64,000 bases of DNA from Albidovulum sp. bin36 (GTDB lineage: Bacteria > Pseudomonadota > Alphaproteobacteria > Rhodobacterales > Rhodobacteraceae), in NCBI GenBank assembly GCA_002238565.1, contig MPMP01000006.1, forward strand, positions 1-64,000, in the 5' to 3' direction. Position 1 is the first letter of the stretch; every line of letters starts with the position of its first letter. The notes beneath the pieces were generated by a model that was given only the letters and a program-made list of their open reading frames with translations, was not told the DNA's origin and ran no database searches. Positions 29,007 through 37,660 of this stretch are shown here, in pieces. A program made the position numbers and the translations under genes.

Positions 29007-29972
29007 TCACGTTTGTCGTCCGTCGGCGGCGCGCTTCAATCGGTCGTTAATCGCGCGTCCGAGTCCCGATTCGGGAATCCTGGAGACCGCTATCGCGGAC
29101 GCGCCGCATGCAATTGCCGCATTGTCGATGGTCCGCATCATTTTGAAAAGGTTCGATGCGGCTTCCTTTAGGCTGCCGGTTTCCGACAGGTTCATCAGAG
29201 CGCCTTCGGCCCGAGGGCCGAAGCCAAGCCACAGTTCGCCGTTCCGAGGTCGCTCGACATTTATCCTGACACGGGATTCCGGAGCATAGTGCGCGAATCC
29301 GCGACCGGGAGACGGCGGCGCGCCGCTATCGGGGCAAAGCTGGATTTCGCCGTCAATTGCCGATTCTATTTCCTCCGCCGCGATCGCGCCGGGACGCAGC
29401 ATCCGTATCGAATCGCCCGCTATCGCCAGAATGGTCGATTCGATGCCCGCCGCGCAGGATCCGCCGTCGACCACGGCATCGATTCTTCCGCGAAGATCTT
29501 CGAGAACGTGGGAGGATTCGGTCGGGCTGACGCGACCGGAGATATTTGCGGACGGCGCGGCCGCCGGGCCGCCGAATTCGGCTAGAATCTCTCGCGCCGC
29601 GCCATGGTCGGGAACGCGCAGCGCGACAGTCGGGTGCCCCGCGGTTGCCAGCCGGGATATGCCGGAATTCTTCTTGGCCGGCAGTACCATAGTAAGCGGT
29701 CCCGGCCAGAAGCGCCGCGCCAGGCCCATGGCCCATTCGCTGGCGACCGCGTATTTCGACAGATCCGATATCGACGCCAGATGCAGGATCAAGGGATTCG
29801 CGGAAGGGCGCTTCTTCGCGTCGTAGATTTTTTGGACGGCTTTGTCGCTGCGCGCATCCGCTGCGAGGCCGTATACGGTCTCTGTCGGAATCGCGACGAG
29901 ACTCCCTGATTTCAACAATTCCGCCGCGCGGGCAATGCCCGAGGCGTCGCACGCTAGAATCCTGGTATCCAA
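29007..29972 (-). CDS. L-threonylcarbamoyladenylate synthase (Sua5 type)
   Basis: Makes threonylcarbamoyl-AMP from threonine, bicarbonate and ATP for the t6A37 tRNA modification. The YrdC domain starts GSLVAIPTETVYGLAADARSD and continues IYDAKKRPSANPLILHL, TMVLPAKK, TVALRVPDH and SANISGRVSPT. A C-terminal Sua5 domain (FAHYAPESRVRINVE...) makes it the long form, about 321 residues. The start is uncertain: TTG at 29972 fits the family's N-terminus; an ATG at 30092 would add 40 unlike residues and run to the edge of the divergent acyl-CoA dehydrogenase start. Confidence 0.9.
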   Translation of the reverse strand: MDTRILACDASGIARAAELLKSGSLVAIPTETVYGLAADARSDKAVQKIYDAKKRPSANPLILHLASISDLSKYAVASEWAMGLARRFWPGPLTMVLPAKKNSGISRLATAGHPTVALRVPDHGAAREILAEFGGPAAAPSANISGRVSPTESSHVLEDLRGRIDAVVDGGSCAAGIESTILAIAGDSIRMLRPGAIAAEEIESAIDGEIQLCPDSGAPPSPGRGFAHYAPESRVRINVERPRNGELWLGFGPRAEGALMNLSETGSLKEAASNLFKMMRTIDNAAIACGASAIAVSRIPESGLGRAINDRLKRAADGRQT

Positions 29973-30094
29973 CTCTTTGCACTTCCGGGGCTTTTGCTGG
30001 GAATTCGATGCTACTATTACAGGAACCGGCGCTTGCTGCGCAACAAGCGTGAATTTTGCCAGCTTTAGGTCGATTTGGAAAAGGACAGGCAACG

Positions 30095-31816
30095 ATGCCG
30101 TATAGATCTCCTGTCGAGGATTACAAGTTTATATTCGAGAATATCGTCGGGTTCAGCCGGCTGGCGGAGACCGAATTGTTCCACGATTCGGATATGGAGA
30201 CCTGCAAGGAAATCCTGGATGCGGCGGGCAAACTGATCGACAACGAAATCGCGCCACTTCAAAGGACGGGCGACCTCCAGCCGGCAGTAATCGAAAACGG
30301 CGTCGTCAGATGCTCGCCGGGGTTCGCCGACGGCTTTCGGACAATTGGCGAAGCGGGTCTGATCGGTCTGGCCGCGGATCCGCAATATGGCGGCATGGGC
30401 ATGCCGCTGTCGATTCAGAACGCCGTAAATGAAATGCTGAACGGATCATGCCTATCCCTGGCCCTGGCGCCGCTGCTTTCGCAAGGGCAGATACTGGCGC
30501 TGGAGAATCATGCCGATCCTTGGATCAAGCGGGTGTTTTTGCCCAAGCTCGTGTCAGGCGAATGGCACGGCACGATGAATCTATCGGAGCCCGATGCGGG
30601 ATCCGATGTCGGCGCGCTGAAGGCGCGGGCGGAGGAAGTATCGGACGGCACCTACAAGATTTACGGCCGGAAGATATTCATCAGCTGGGGCGACGGCGAC
30701 ATTACGTCAAATGTTTGCCACCTGGTATTGGCGCGACTTCCTGGATCGCAAGAGGGCACCAAGGGGATTTCAATGTTTCTCGTGCCCAAGTTCCTTCCTT
30801 CCGAGAGCGGCGAACTCGGCAATGCAAACCGCATTCGCGCGGCTCGGCTCGAGGAAAAACTCGGCCTCCACGGCTCGCCGACCGTGGAGCTTCAGTACGA
30901 CGGCGCTGTCGGGTGGCTTGTCGGTCGGCCCAGCGAGGGCATGCGAGCCATGTTCACCATGATGAACAATGTTAGGCTGGGCGTGGGATGCGAAGGTGTC
31001 GGCGCAGCCGAGGCGGCTTTTCAGCAAGCGTTCGAATACGCGTCCGTTCGCAGGCAGGGACTGACTCCGGTCGGGAACGGTTCAGGCGCGATAATCGAAC
31101 ATGCCGATGTTCTTCGAATGCTTGCCGACATGAAATCCCGGGTATTCGCGGCGCGCGCCATTTGCGCTTCCTGCGCGTTTGCCGCCGATTTGAAAAAGTC
31201 GACCGGCGAGAGGAAGTGGGCGTCTCGAGCCGCGTTTTTGACGCCGATCGCCAAAGCATTCGGAACGCAGACCGGAATCGACGTGGCTGCGATGGGAATC
31301 CATGTTCACGGCGGCATCGGCTACATAGAGCAAACCGGCGCGACCCAGTTTCTTCGAGATGTCTTCGTGACGGCGATTTACGAAGGAACCAATGGAATCC
31401 AGGCCATGGATTTTACAGGACGCAAGCTTGCCGACGGCGGCGAGGAAGCCGCGACGATTTCAGAAGAAATCAAATCTGCGATTCGCACGGCGGATTCGCT
31501 CGGGCGATCCGAATTGGCCAAAAATCTCCATCGAGCGGATGCAAGAGTTTCCGAGGCTCTGCGTTGGATGCTGGATAGGCGGGATATGGATGACCGGTTC
31601 GCAGGAGCGACTTCCTTCATGCGCGCATTCGCCATTCTGCTCGGCGGGAAATTCCATTTGCTGGCTTCGCTCGGCGAGCGGCGACTTGGCCCGAGAACCG
31701 CCCTTGCGGAATTCTATTTGGGACGAGTGCTTCCCGAGGTTTACGGCCACTGCGATGCGGCGATGGAGGGGGCGGCCAAACTCCGGCGCGTTACTCCGGA
31801 AACGCTGGCCGGATAG
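30095..31816 (+). CDS. Acyl-CoA dehydrogenase, DmdC-like long form
   Basis: A 573-residue FAD-dependent acyl-CoA dehydrogenase with the extra N-terminal (MPYRSPVEDYKFIFENIVGF) and C-terminal domains of the group that includes 3-methylmercaptopropionyl-CoA dehydrogenase. Core motifs are MNLSEPDAGSDVGALKARA (about residues 165-183), GIHVHGGIGYIEQTGATQFLRD and the catalytic-base segment IYEGTNGIQAMDF. The start follows AAGGACAGG. The substrate is unknown; fatty-acid or DMSP-derived thioesters are possible. The MBL hydrolase gene follows 4 bases later. Confidence 0.9.
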   Translation: MPYRSPVEDYKFIFENIVGFSRLAETELFHDSDMETCKEILDAAGKLIDNEIAPLQRTGDLQPAVIENGVVRCSPGFADGFRTIGEAGLIGLAADPQYGGMGMPLSIQNAVNEMLNGSCLSLALAPLLSQGQILALENHADPWIKRVFLPKLVSGEWHGTMNLSEPDAGSDVGALKARAEEVSDGTYKIYGRKIFISWGDGDITSNVCHLVLARLPGSQEGTKGISMFLVPKFLPSESGELGNANRIRAARLEEKLGLHGSPTVELQYDGAVGWLVGRPSEGMRAMFTMMNNVRLGVGCEGVGAAEAAFQQAFEYASVRRQGLTPVGNGSGAIIEHADVLRMLADMKSRVFAARAICASCAFAADLKKSTGERKWASRAAFLTPIAKAFGTQTGIDVAAMGIHVHGGIGYIEQTGATQFLRDVFVTAIYEGTNGIQAMDFTGRKLADGGEEAATISEEIKSAIRTADSLGRSELAKNLHRADARVSEALRWMLDRRDMDDRFAGATSFMRAFAILLGGKFHLLASLGERRLGPRTALAEFYLGRVLPEVYGHCDAAMEGAAKLRRVTPETLAG

Positions 31817-31820
31817 GCGC

Positions 31821-32864
31821 ATGTCCGGAACCGAAAAATCGGTGATTCGGCCCCTGCTGGACCGCGTGCCGCAGGAGGGCGAAATGCTCGAAGTCGCGGA
31901 GGGCGTTTTCTGGCTGCGATTTCCGCTTCCAATGCCTCTCGACCACGTCAACGTGTTCGCGATCGAAGACAATGGCGGCTTCACCTTGGTCGATACGGGT
32001 CTGGATACGCGCAGGTCCCGCGCGATCTGGACCAAGGCATTGCTCGGCCCAATGCGTTGCGCGCCGATTCACAGAGTGATTCTAACTCACTATCATCCGG
32101 ATCATGTCGGGCTGGCGGGCTGGTTTGCAGCGGAGCACGGCGCGGAGATCTGGTCCACTCGCACGACCTGGCTTATGGCGAGAATGCTAATTCTTGACGA
32201 GCAGGAGCTTCCAACGGCCGAATCGCTGGAATTCTATCGATCCGCGGGAATGGATGAAGCCTCTTTGCAATATCGCTCTAGGAACCGGCCCTTCAATTTT
32301 TCAGATGTCGTCGCGCCCATACCGCTCGGCTACAAACGAATTCGCGATCGGGACGTCATTCGAATCGGCCGTTTTTCCTGGCGGGTCGTGGTCGGCGACG
32401 GCCATGCGCCCGACCATGCAACTTTCTGGTGCCGGGAATCGCCGCTGGTATTGGGAGGCGATCAGTTTCTTGCGGACATTTCGCCGAACATCGGCGTCTA
32501 CGCGACCGAGCCCGATGCCAACCCGCTGGACGAGTGGCTTGAATCGTGCAGGAATTTCGCCGGGATCGCTCGCCCGGACCAGGCCGTGCTGCCTGGCCAT
32601 AAGCTTCCCTATGTCGGTCTTCCATCAAGAATCGAGCAATTGATAGAGAATCACCGCGGCGCGCTCGATAGGCTGCGAACGTTCTTGCGGACGCCCTCCA
32701 CTGCCATCGATTGCTTCCAGCCATTGTTTAGAAGGAGCATCGGCGAAGGGGAGGTCGGCTTGGCGCTAGCCGAATCCATGGCTCACCTGAACTACCTTTT
32801 AGCCAGGAATGAAGTCGAGCGTTCTCGGCGCAAAGACGGCGCATGGCTTTGGTCGATGAAATAG
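31821..32864 (+). CDS. Metallo-beta-lactamase-fold hydrolase
   Basis: A 347-residue MBL-fold enzyme. The dinuclear metal motif THYHPDHVGLAGW is near residue 90 and later metal ligands appear in VVGDGHAPDHATFW, GGDQFLADI and LPGHKLPY. Such proteins beside acyl-CoA dehydrogenases often act as thioesterases or glyoxalase II-like hydrolases; the exact substrate is not visible. The ATG at 31821 lies 4 bases after the upstream stop, so the two are co-transcribed. Confidence 0.88.
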   Translation: MSGTEKSVIRPLLDRVPQEGEMLEVAEGVFWLRFPLPMPLDHVNVFAIEDNGGFTLVDTGLDTRRSRAIWTKALLGPMRCAPIHRVILTHYHPDHVGLAGWFAAEHGAEIWSTRTTWLMARMLILDEQELPTAESLEFYRSAGMDEASLQYRSRNRPFNFSDVVAPIPLGYKRIRDRDVIRIGRFSWRVVVGDGHAPDHATFWCRESPLVLGGDQFLADISPNIGVYATEPDANPLDEWLESCRNFAGIARPDQAVLPGHKLPYVGLPSRIEQLIENHRGALDRLRTFLRTPSTAIDCFQPLFRRSIGEGEVGLALAESMAHLNYLLARNEVERSRRKDGAWLWSMK

Positions 32865-33007
32865 AATCCGGCGCTTGCCCGAATCGCCGGGCGGCTACGC
32901 AAATGCGCGATTGCGGAAAAGATGATTCTCGGGCATAAATCCAAACGGAAGAAAGTCTGGCGGCTGCAAGCGCAGATCCGAGTAAATGTCGAAAGAGGAG
33001 GCATCAA

Positions 33008-33142
33008 ATGGGCGACTATAGGCACGGCTCGATGGATATCTCGTATCACGAAAAAGTTTATGCCCGATTCCTGAAATTCGCCCTATGGGTCTGCATTGTT
33101 TCAATCCTGGTTTTGATATTTCTGGCCGTTTTCAACAGCTAG
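33008..33142 (+). CDS. aa3-type cytochrome c oxidase subunit IV
   Basis: A 44-residue protein, MGDYRHGSMDISYHEKVYAR then one membrane helix (FALWVCIVSILVLIFLAVFN). The GSMDI..HE..Y..F...W pattern is diagnostic of the short alphaproteobacterial CoxIV that binds subunits I and III of cytochrome oxidase. A strong AGGAGG precedes the ATG. It lies apart from the other cox genes, as is common for this subunit. Confidence 0.9.
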   Translation: MGDYRHGSMDISYHEKVYARFLKFALWVCIVSILVLIFLAVFNS

Positions 33143-33454
33143 GCGTGTTCGGGCCTAATTCGTTGGCCGATGTGTCGGATTGCAGATTTTGGTGCAGCAG
33201 GGCTTGAGTTCGGAAATGCGGGACTGGGAGCATTGCTCGGTTTCCACCCGCCTCGCGCGCGGCCGATCCTAAATTTTGCGGATGCGCCCAAGCCTAATGG
33301 AGATTGGCTTTCCTTCGCATCCGGGCGTTTCCGGCTCGCGTTGGGCAGCATCCCGGCCTGGAAATTAGCTAGGCGCGATTTTTTTTGCGATTTTCGATAG
33401 CCGAGAGGTTACTGTCAGGCCGGTCGGAACAGCAGAACGAACTTTAAATGAATT
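33143..33454. other. Intergenic region between coxIV and rpsU
   Basis: About 310 bases with no gene or clear terminator recognised. Confidence 0.4.
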
Positions 33455-33661
33455 CTAAAGCATGCCTTCACGCTGAGCTTTTTTGCGAGCGAGCTTTCTT
33501 GCGCGTCGAATCGCCTCCGCTTTTTCGCGAGCTTTTCGTTCGGAGGGCTTTTCGTAATGCTGACGTAGTTTCATTTCGCGAAAAACGCCTTCGCGCTGCA
33601 GCTTTTTTTTCAGCACCCTAAGTGCCTGGTCGACATTATTGTCACGTACTTGAACTTGCAT
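33455..33661 (-). CDS. rpsU: 30S ribosomal protein S21
   Basis: A 68-residue basic protein, [20 protein letters not shown], with [20 protein letters not shown] and a Lys/Arg-rich C-terminus, as in alphaproteobacterial S21. The ATG at 33661 is chosen by family alignment; the open frame extends 25 residues further upstream without homology. Confidence 0.96.
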   Translation of the reverse strand: MQVQVRDNNVDQALRVLKKKLQREGVFREMKLRQHYEKPSERKAREKAEAIRRARKLARKKAQREGML

Positions 33662-33683
33662 GCGCTGCCATATCCTTTCTATG

Positions 33684-34021
33684 TCAAGCCAAACCCACCG
33701 TCTCGAAGCATTTAGCTTTAACAGCACCGCGCGCATAATTGCAACTGCTCATTAATAGGATTTCGCTATGAGCGCCGGCGCGAACGAAAACGACAGTTCC
33801 GCTGGAACCGGCCGTTTCATCGAGCCGGTAGATTAGCAGACTGTCTCCGCCGACATGGCATTCGCGGCAATTCGACCATTCGCCTTTCAAGGCACGGTCT
33901 TTTCATTCCGGTTCAAGCGGAGCATAGCACTCTCCAGACGCTTCATGTCGTAACGCCCGGACCGCGACAGCCTTTCCCAGTCCTTTTCGAAAGATCTGGT
34001 GAACTCGTACCCACGCGGCAT
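33684..34021 (-). pseudogene. YafQ-type toxin, frameshifted and internally deleted
   Basis: The N-terminal half MPRGYEFTRSFEKDWERL...LESAMLRLNRNEK and the C-terminal half LKGEWSNCRECHVGGDSLLIYRLDE...VVFVRAG belong to one YafQ/RelE-superfamily mRNA interferase. They lie in different frames around 33890-33905, and the segment that normally joins them (about 12-15 residues ending in DHPLKGEW) is missing. The toxin is therefore dead in this sequence. The catalytic C-terminal part is itself intact in frame. Upstream lies its DinJ partner. Confidence 0.8.
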
Positions 34022-34295
34022 TCCGGTTCGCTTGCCCTCGGCCGGTCTTCTCAAGTTCCGCAAACATTTCGTCGGCTGTAGCAAAGCGCGATTCGCCGCT
34101 CTTCAGGACCTCTTCCGATTCCGCCATGGCCGCCTGCGTTTCGGCATTCGGCACCTTGAGTTCCAGCGGAAACGCCTGATCGGCCACGATACGGTGAAAC
34201 AACAAGCGCACGGCCGTTGAAGCCGACAATCCCATGGCGGCAAGCGTCTCGGTCGCCTTGTACTTCAGCTCGTTGTCCATCCGGACATGAAGCAT
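33903..34295 (-). pseudogene. DinJ/RelB-type antitoxin reading into toxin gene
   Basis: MLHVRMDNELKYKATETLAAMGLSASTAVRLLFHRI is the ribbon-helix-helix DNA-binding half of a DinJ antitoxin; the acidic toxin-binding tail follows to about residue 85. Instead of stopping near the toxin start at 34021, the frame continues to 33903 through the toxin gene. This suggests a lost stop or a frameshift near the overlap. The first 90 residues look intact, so some antitoxin function is possible. Confidence 0.65.
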
Positions 34296-36014
34296 GGAGC
34301 TTCGCTCGATCAAATTTAGCGCTTGGCCGAAAACCCCCACTTTTTTCCCGCCGAAGCTTGCAGTTTCAATCTCGACTAATTCAGTCGGATTTCCTTCGAC
34401 GGTTTTTTCGGCGATTTTGCGGCGGTTGTCGCCGCTTCGCGGTCTAGCCCAAGTTGGCAGTTTGTAGTGCCAGAATTCTTGCAACCGGTTGTTTCAAAGG
34501 AATAAAAAACCGACGGAAATTCAGTTCCTCTTGAATTTTCGAAAATTTTGTGAAGGTTGGGGACCAGGTCAGCCTTCGAGCTCGCATCTTCTGCGATGTA
34601 GTCCGGGCTTGGCTCCCGCCGCCACGGATATCATTGCCTGCTCGGTGCCGAGCCTCGCATCCTGGCGGTTCACCGCCAGCGCGCCGTCGGCCTTGCGCAG
34701 GGTCGTCGTGATTCGATGCCAGCCCTGCATGCGGTTTCGGGCAGAACAATAGTTTCTTCATTCGCGCACTAAATTTCCCGCTTTTGTCCCGAAGGCGAAA
34801 GTGAATTCTTGCCGACAGTGACGATTGCGCCATCCGATCGCCGAATTCGCGTGCGAACTCGTTCTTTCCAATCTCTGTCGCAAGCCTGTTTCACGGACAT
34901 ATATGTGTATTCGAATTGTGAAAGCGTGTTTAAAGATTGTCCCTTTAGATGATCTCTTGCCCATTCGTCTTCTCAATTGCGAATGCAATGGACACAATCT
35001 TGTTTCTAGCCATTTCTGCGTCTCTCCAATGCAGTGCCACTTCGTATTGCGGTCCTAGTCCCTCTGCCGCTGCCAGGTAGCGAATGCAGGCTGCCCAGGT
35101 CCGGTTTATTCCATAGTGCGGGGGTTGCTTGCCGACGACTGCGGTGTCACCGCATAGCTGATCGCTTAGGACTTTGCATGACACCCTGCAATCTCGACAT
35201 GATCCTCAACGGACGCTCAAGCTCTCTTGGCAAGGGCTACCATGATCGAAGCGGTCCCGCGAGCAGCGTGGATTCGCTGCCTCCGGGACCTCGGCACGTC
35301 ATCCACTCGCCTGTTGTCGGCCGATATGCCGCATTCCGCTGTCTGAGCCCAGGGCGCGCACGGTGACCTCCAAACTTTCGGCATCTTCCAGGCTTCCAAG
35401 CTTTCGCCGAGGCTCACGAACTCGCCGACGCCCCTCTACGTGGCATGGCGGAAGGAAGGTTCCGTCACCTGCGACCTAGTTTCGGTTGTCCTGTCAGGCT
35501 CGACATGACATTGTATTGGTCCGACCTTCATAGTATGTCTTCGCCCTGATCTGTTTGTGACCCAACACGTCCAGCCTAAAGGATGGGGAGAGTGCAACAC
35601 CGAACTAGACTCGCGGGCCTAGACCAACTCGTTGTCACTGCCCTGCCGCTGGCACTCAACGCCACCACCACCCTGGGTGAAAGGAATCACTCCCTGCGCA
35701 TGCGGATGTAAAGGCTTAAGTGATGAGATCAGCTTCGTGTGCCTTGACGGGGAAAAGCCGTGCGAGTATGTCTTGAGTGTCTGCCCGGAGGTAACCCTAG
35801 ATGTCAAAATCGTCGGCTACCACATAGGATCAGCACCGTGCCCCCCAATCGTACCAACACAGACTGCCACGGCGCCAACTCGACGCCCAAGGTGCGACCG
35901 CTGAACGATCCTTGTTCCCTATCGGCCAGTTGTCGTAACGCATCGGTAAATGATGGGACTCCAACTCTTTCGCACCAGGCACAGCTCAACGCATATCGGG
36001 AGAGCCTAAGTTCA
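34296..36014. other. 1.7-kb degraded accessory DNA
   Basis: No intact gene is recognised. The minus strand at 34600-34745 has a coding-like stretch (GWHRITTTLRKADGALAVNRQ) that I cannot assign. The rest, 34.8-36.0 kb, is of mixed composition with only short frames. It is flanked by a dead toxin-antitoxin pair and a dead TIR gene, so decayed mobile DNA is likely. Confidence 0.45.
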
Positions 36015-36426
36015 TGAGAACACACAATCTGTTCATCAGCCATTCCTAGACTTATTCAGATTCGTATGGCAAACTGGTCGGGTTATTAAATGCACACCCT
36101 TACTTCGAATTCCAAAACAATTCGGTCCCTAAAGACGACCCTATCCATAATGCCCGATCGGTCCCCGCACTCAAAGCTGCGATCAAGAGAAAGATGAGCC
36201 GTTGCGGTATCGTCCTTATCCTAGCGGGGTTTACGCCACTTACAGCCAATGGATCAACATTGAGATCGATTTGGCTCAGGCTGGCTTCACGAATCGCAAG
36301 CCCATCGTCGCGGTCGATCCCTGGGCGAGTCAAAGAACATCGTTACGCGTTAAGCAGGCAGCTGATCGGATCGTTCGGTGTAACAAAGATTCCGTTGTAA
36401 AGGCGATTAGGGAACTGGCAAATTGA
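36015..36426 (+). pseudogene. TIR-like domain protein (ThsB/DUF1863-like), broken
   Basis: Read through, the product is MRTHNLFISHS-stop-TYSDSYGKLVGLLNAHPYF...KDDPIHNARSVPALKAAIKRKMSRCGIVLILAG, then after a one-base shift VYATYSQWINIEIDLAQAGFTNRKPIVAVDPW...ADRIVRCN. This is a full TIR-like protein as found in Thoeris-type and other antiphage modules. Two lesions are visible: TAG at 36048-36050 where Trp is expected, and loss of one G in the GGGG at 36226-36229. The stop codon overlaps the TTG start of the next gene, so the two formed one operon. Confidence 0.8.
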
Positions 36427-36881
36427 GCGACCCGACGCGGAAGGAACTATTGGAGATATATAAGCTCCACGCAGAACTCGCCGATAGGGTAAGTCAGAGA
36501 CGAGAGGGGGCAAACCGCATCTATGTCAGCCTGCTTGTGGGACTAGCTTTGTTCCTCGGTGTATTCGTCCGGTTTGGTGTCAAAGATTTTCCAATGGCCA
36601 TCGTGTTTCTAGCCGCTGGCATAATCGGCGCAGCGCTATCCATATCCTGGTTCATTGTAATTCGCTCGTATCGCCAGCTTAATACCGGAAAATTTGCTGC
36701 ATTGCACGAACTTGAAGAAAAACTGGCCTATCCATTCTTCAAACGGGAATGGGAACTCTTGGATGAGGGAAGGAAGCTAAGCCGCTACTGGAAACTCACA
36801 ACTGTCGAAACCGGACTTCCGATTATATTTCTCGTACTCTCCATGATTCTCATTGGCATTTCATTCAGCTTAGCCACGTGA
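36423..36881 (+). CDS. RipA-family small membrane protein
   Basis: A 152-residue protein with two central helices (YVSLLVGLALFLGVFVRFG and MAIVFLAAGIIGAALSISWFIVI) and one C-terminal helix. LADRVSQRREGANRIYVSL and SYRQLNTGKFAALHELEEKL..PFFKREWE match the RipA-type octameric membrane family. The TTG start overlaps the stop of the TIR pseudogene, implying the pair worked together. The reading frame here is undamaged although its partner is dead. Role unknown; a membrane effector or sensor of a defence module is inference. Confidence 0.75.
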   Translation: MSDPTRKELLEIYKLHAELADRVSQRREGANRIYVSLLVGLALFLGVFVRFGVKDFPMAIVFLAAGIIGAALSISWFIVIRSYRQLNTGKFAALHELEEKLAYPFFKREWELLDEGRKLSRYWKLTTVETGLPIIFLVLSMILIGISFSLAT

Positions 36882-36981
36882 ATGAGCATTCGGTCGGCAC
36901 CTGACCCCCAAGATTTTTCTTACTTTTCCGAATTCCATCGCTATACTTGGAATAATTGCCCTAACCTGGATAAGGAATAAA

Positions 36982-37434
36982 GTGGCGGTATCAGTTCTTG
37001 CGGTTGCAAGGCGCATGGGAGAGAGGTCCGGTTGGAGACTTAGCAACCTTGCGCTGCAAAAACTTTGCTACATCGCCCACATGATGCATTTGGGGCAGTA
37101 CGATAAACCTCTCGTGTTCGGCCAATTCGAAGCGTGGGATTTAGGGCCCGTTCATCCTCAATTATACCGAGCCCTGCGGCATTTTGGTTCAAGCTATGTA
37201 AGGGAGGACGCCTTCTCCCCTATTCAGCCCGTTCGCGCTGAGCGGGCATCTGCCCTAGTGGACGAGACTGTAGAAAAACTTGGCGACAACACTGCTCGCC
37301 TATTGGCGATAACGCATTGGGAAAATGGGGCATGGGCAAAAAACTATATTCCAGGAGTTAAAAACATCCCGATTCCCAACGAGCACATAATCGAGGAATT
37401 CATGGAGAGGTTTGGTAAGTCGGAAGGAAATTGA
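36982..37434 (+). CDS. Panacea-domain (DUF4065) protein, putative antitoxin
   Basis: A 150-residue protein with the Panacea signature: VARRMGERSGWRLSNLALQKLCYIAHMMHLG, FGQFEAWDLGPVHPQLYRALRHFGSS and LLAITHWENGAWAKNYIPGVKNIPIPNEHI. Panacea proteins (including SocA) act as chaperone-like antitoxins for many unrelated toxins. The GTG at 36982 follows TAAGGAATAA. Its 3' end overlaps the next small membrane-protein gene by 23 bases, as expected for a toxin-antitoxin pair. Confidence 0.85.
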   Translation: MAVSVLAVARRMGERSGWRLSNLALQKLCYIAHMMHLGQYDKPLVFGQFEAWDLGPVHPQLYRALRHFGSSYVREDAFSPIQPVRAERASALVDETVEKLGDNTARLLAITHWENGAWAKNYIPGVKNIPIPNEHIIEEFMERFGKSEGN

Positions 37435-37660
37435 TTTACTTACAGCATTGCGGGATGTGGCGGCTACGGACGATGACAAGAAGGAAGAAAAAAGGCTTTC
37501 AGCCATCGTCGAGCAGCGAGCCGTCGATGATCACGGCAGGGACAGGATAACTAGAAACGTAATTTCCTTGTGCGTCCGCTCTCTAGTTGTCCTCGTTTTT
37601 CTGGTTGTTGCCGCCACTATTTTCGCGCTTTCATACCATTATCTCGCGCCGGCTGCCTGA
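37412..37660 (+). CDS. Small single-TM protein, putative Panacea-linked toxin
   Basis: An 82-residue protein: a charged N-terminal half (ATDDDKKEEKRLSAIVEQRAVDDHGRDRITRNV) and a C-terminal helix SLVVLVFLVVAATIFALSYHYL. The TTG start overlaps the end of the Panacea gene. Small membrane proteins of this size are one of the toxin classes paired with Panacea antitoxins, where they depolarise membranes; here this is inference from position and topology. Confidence 0.65.
   Translation: MVSRKEIDLLTALRDVAATDDDKKEEKRLSAIVEQRAVDDHGRDRITRNVISLCVRSLVVLVFLVVAATIFALSYHYLAPAA

Noticed and set aside
34600-34745. Minus-strand coding-like stretch GWHRITTTLRKADGALAVNRQ
   Set aside because: No family recognised and no start or complete frame.
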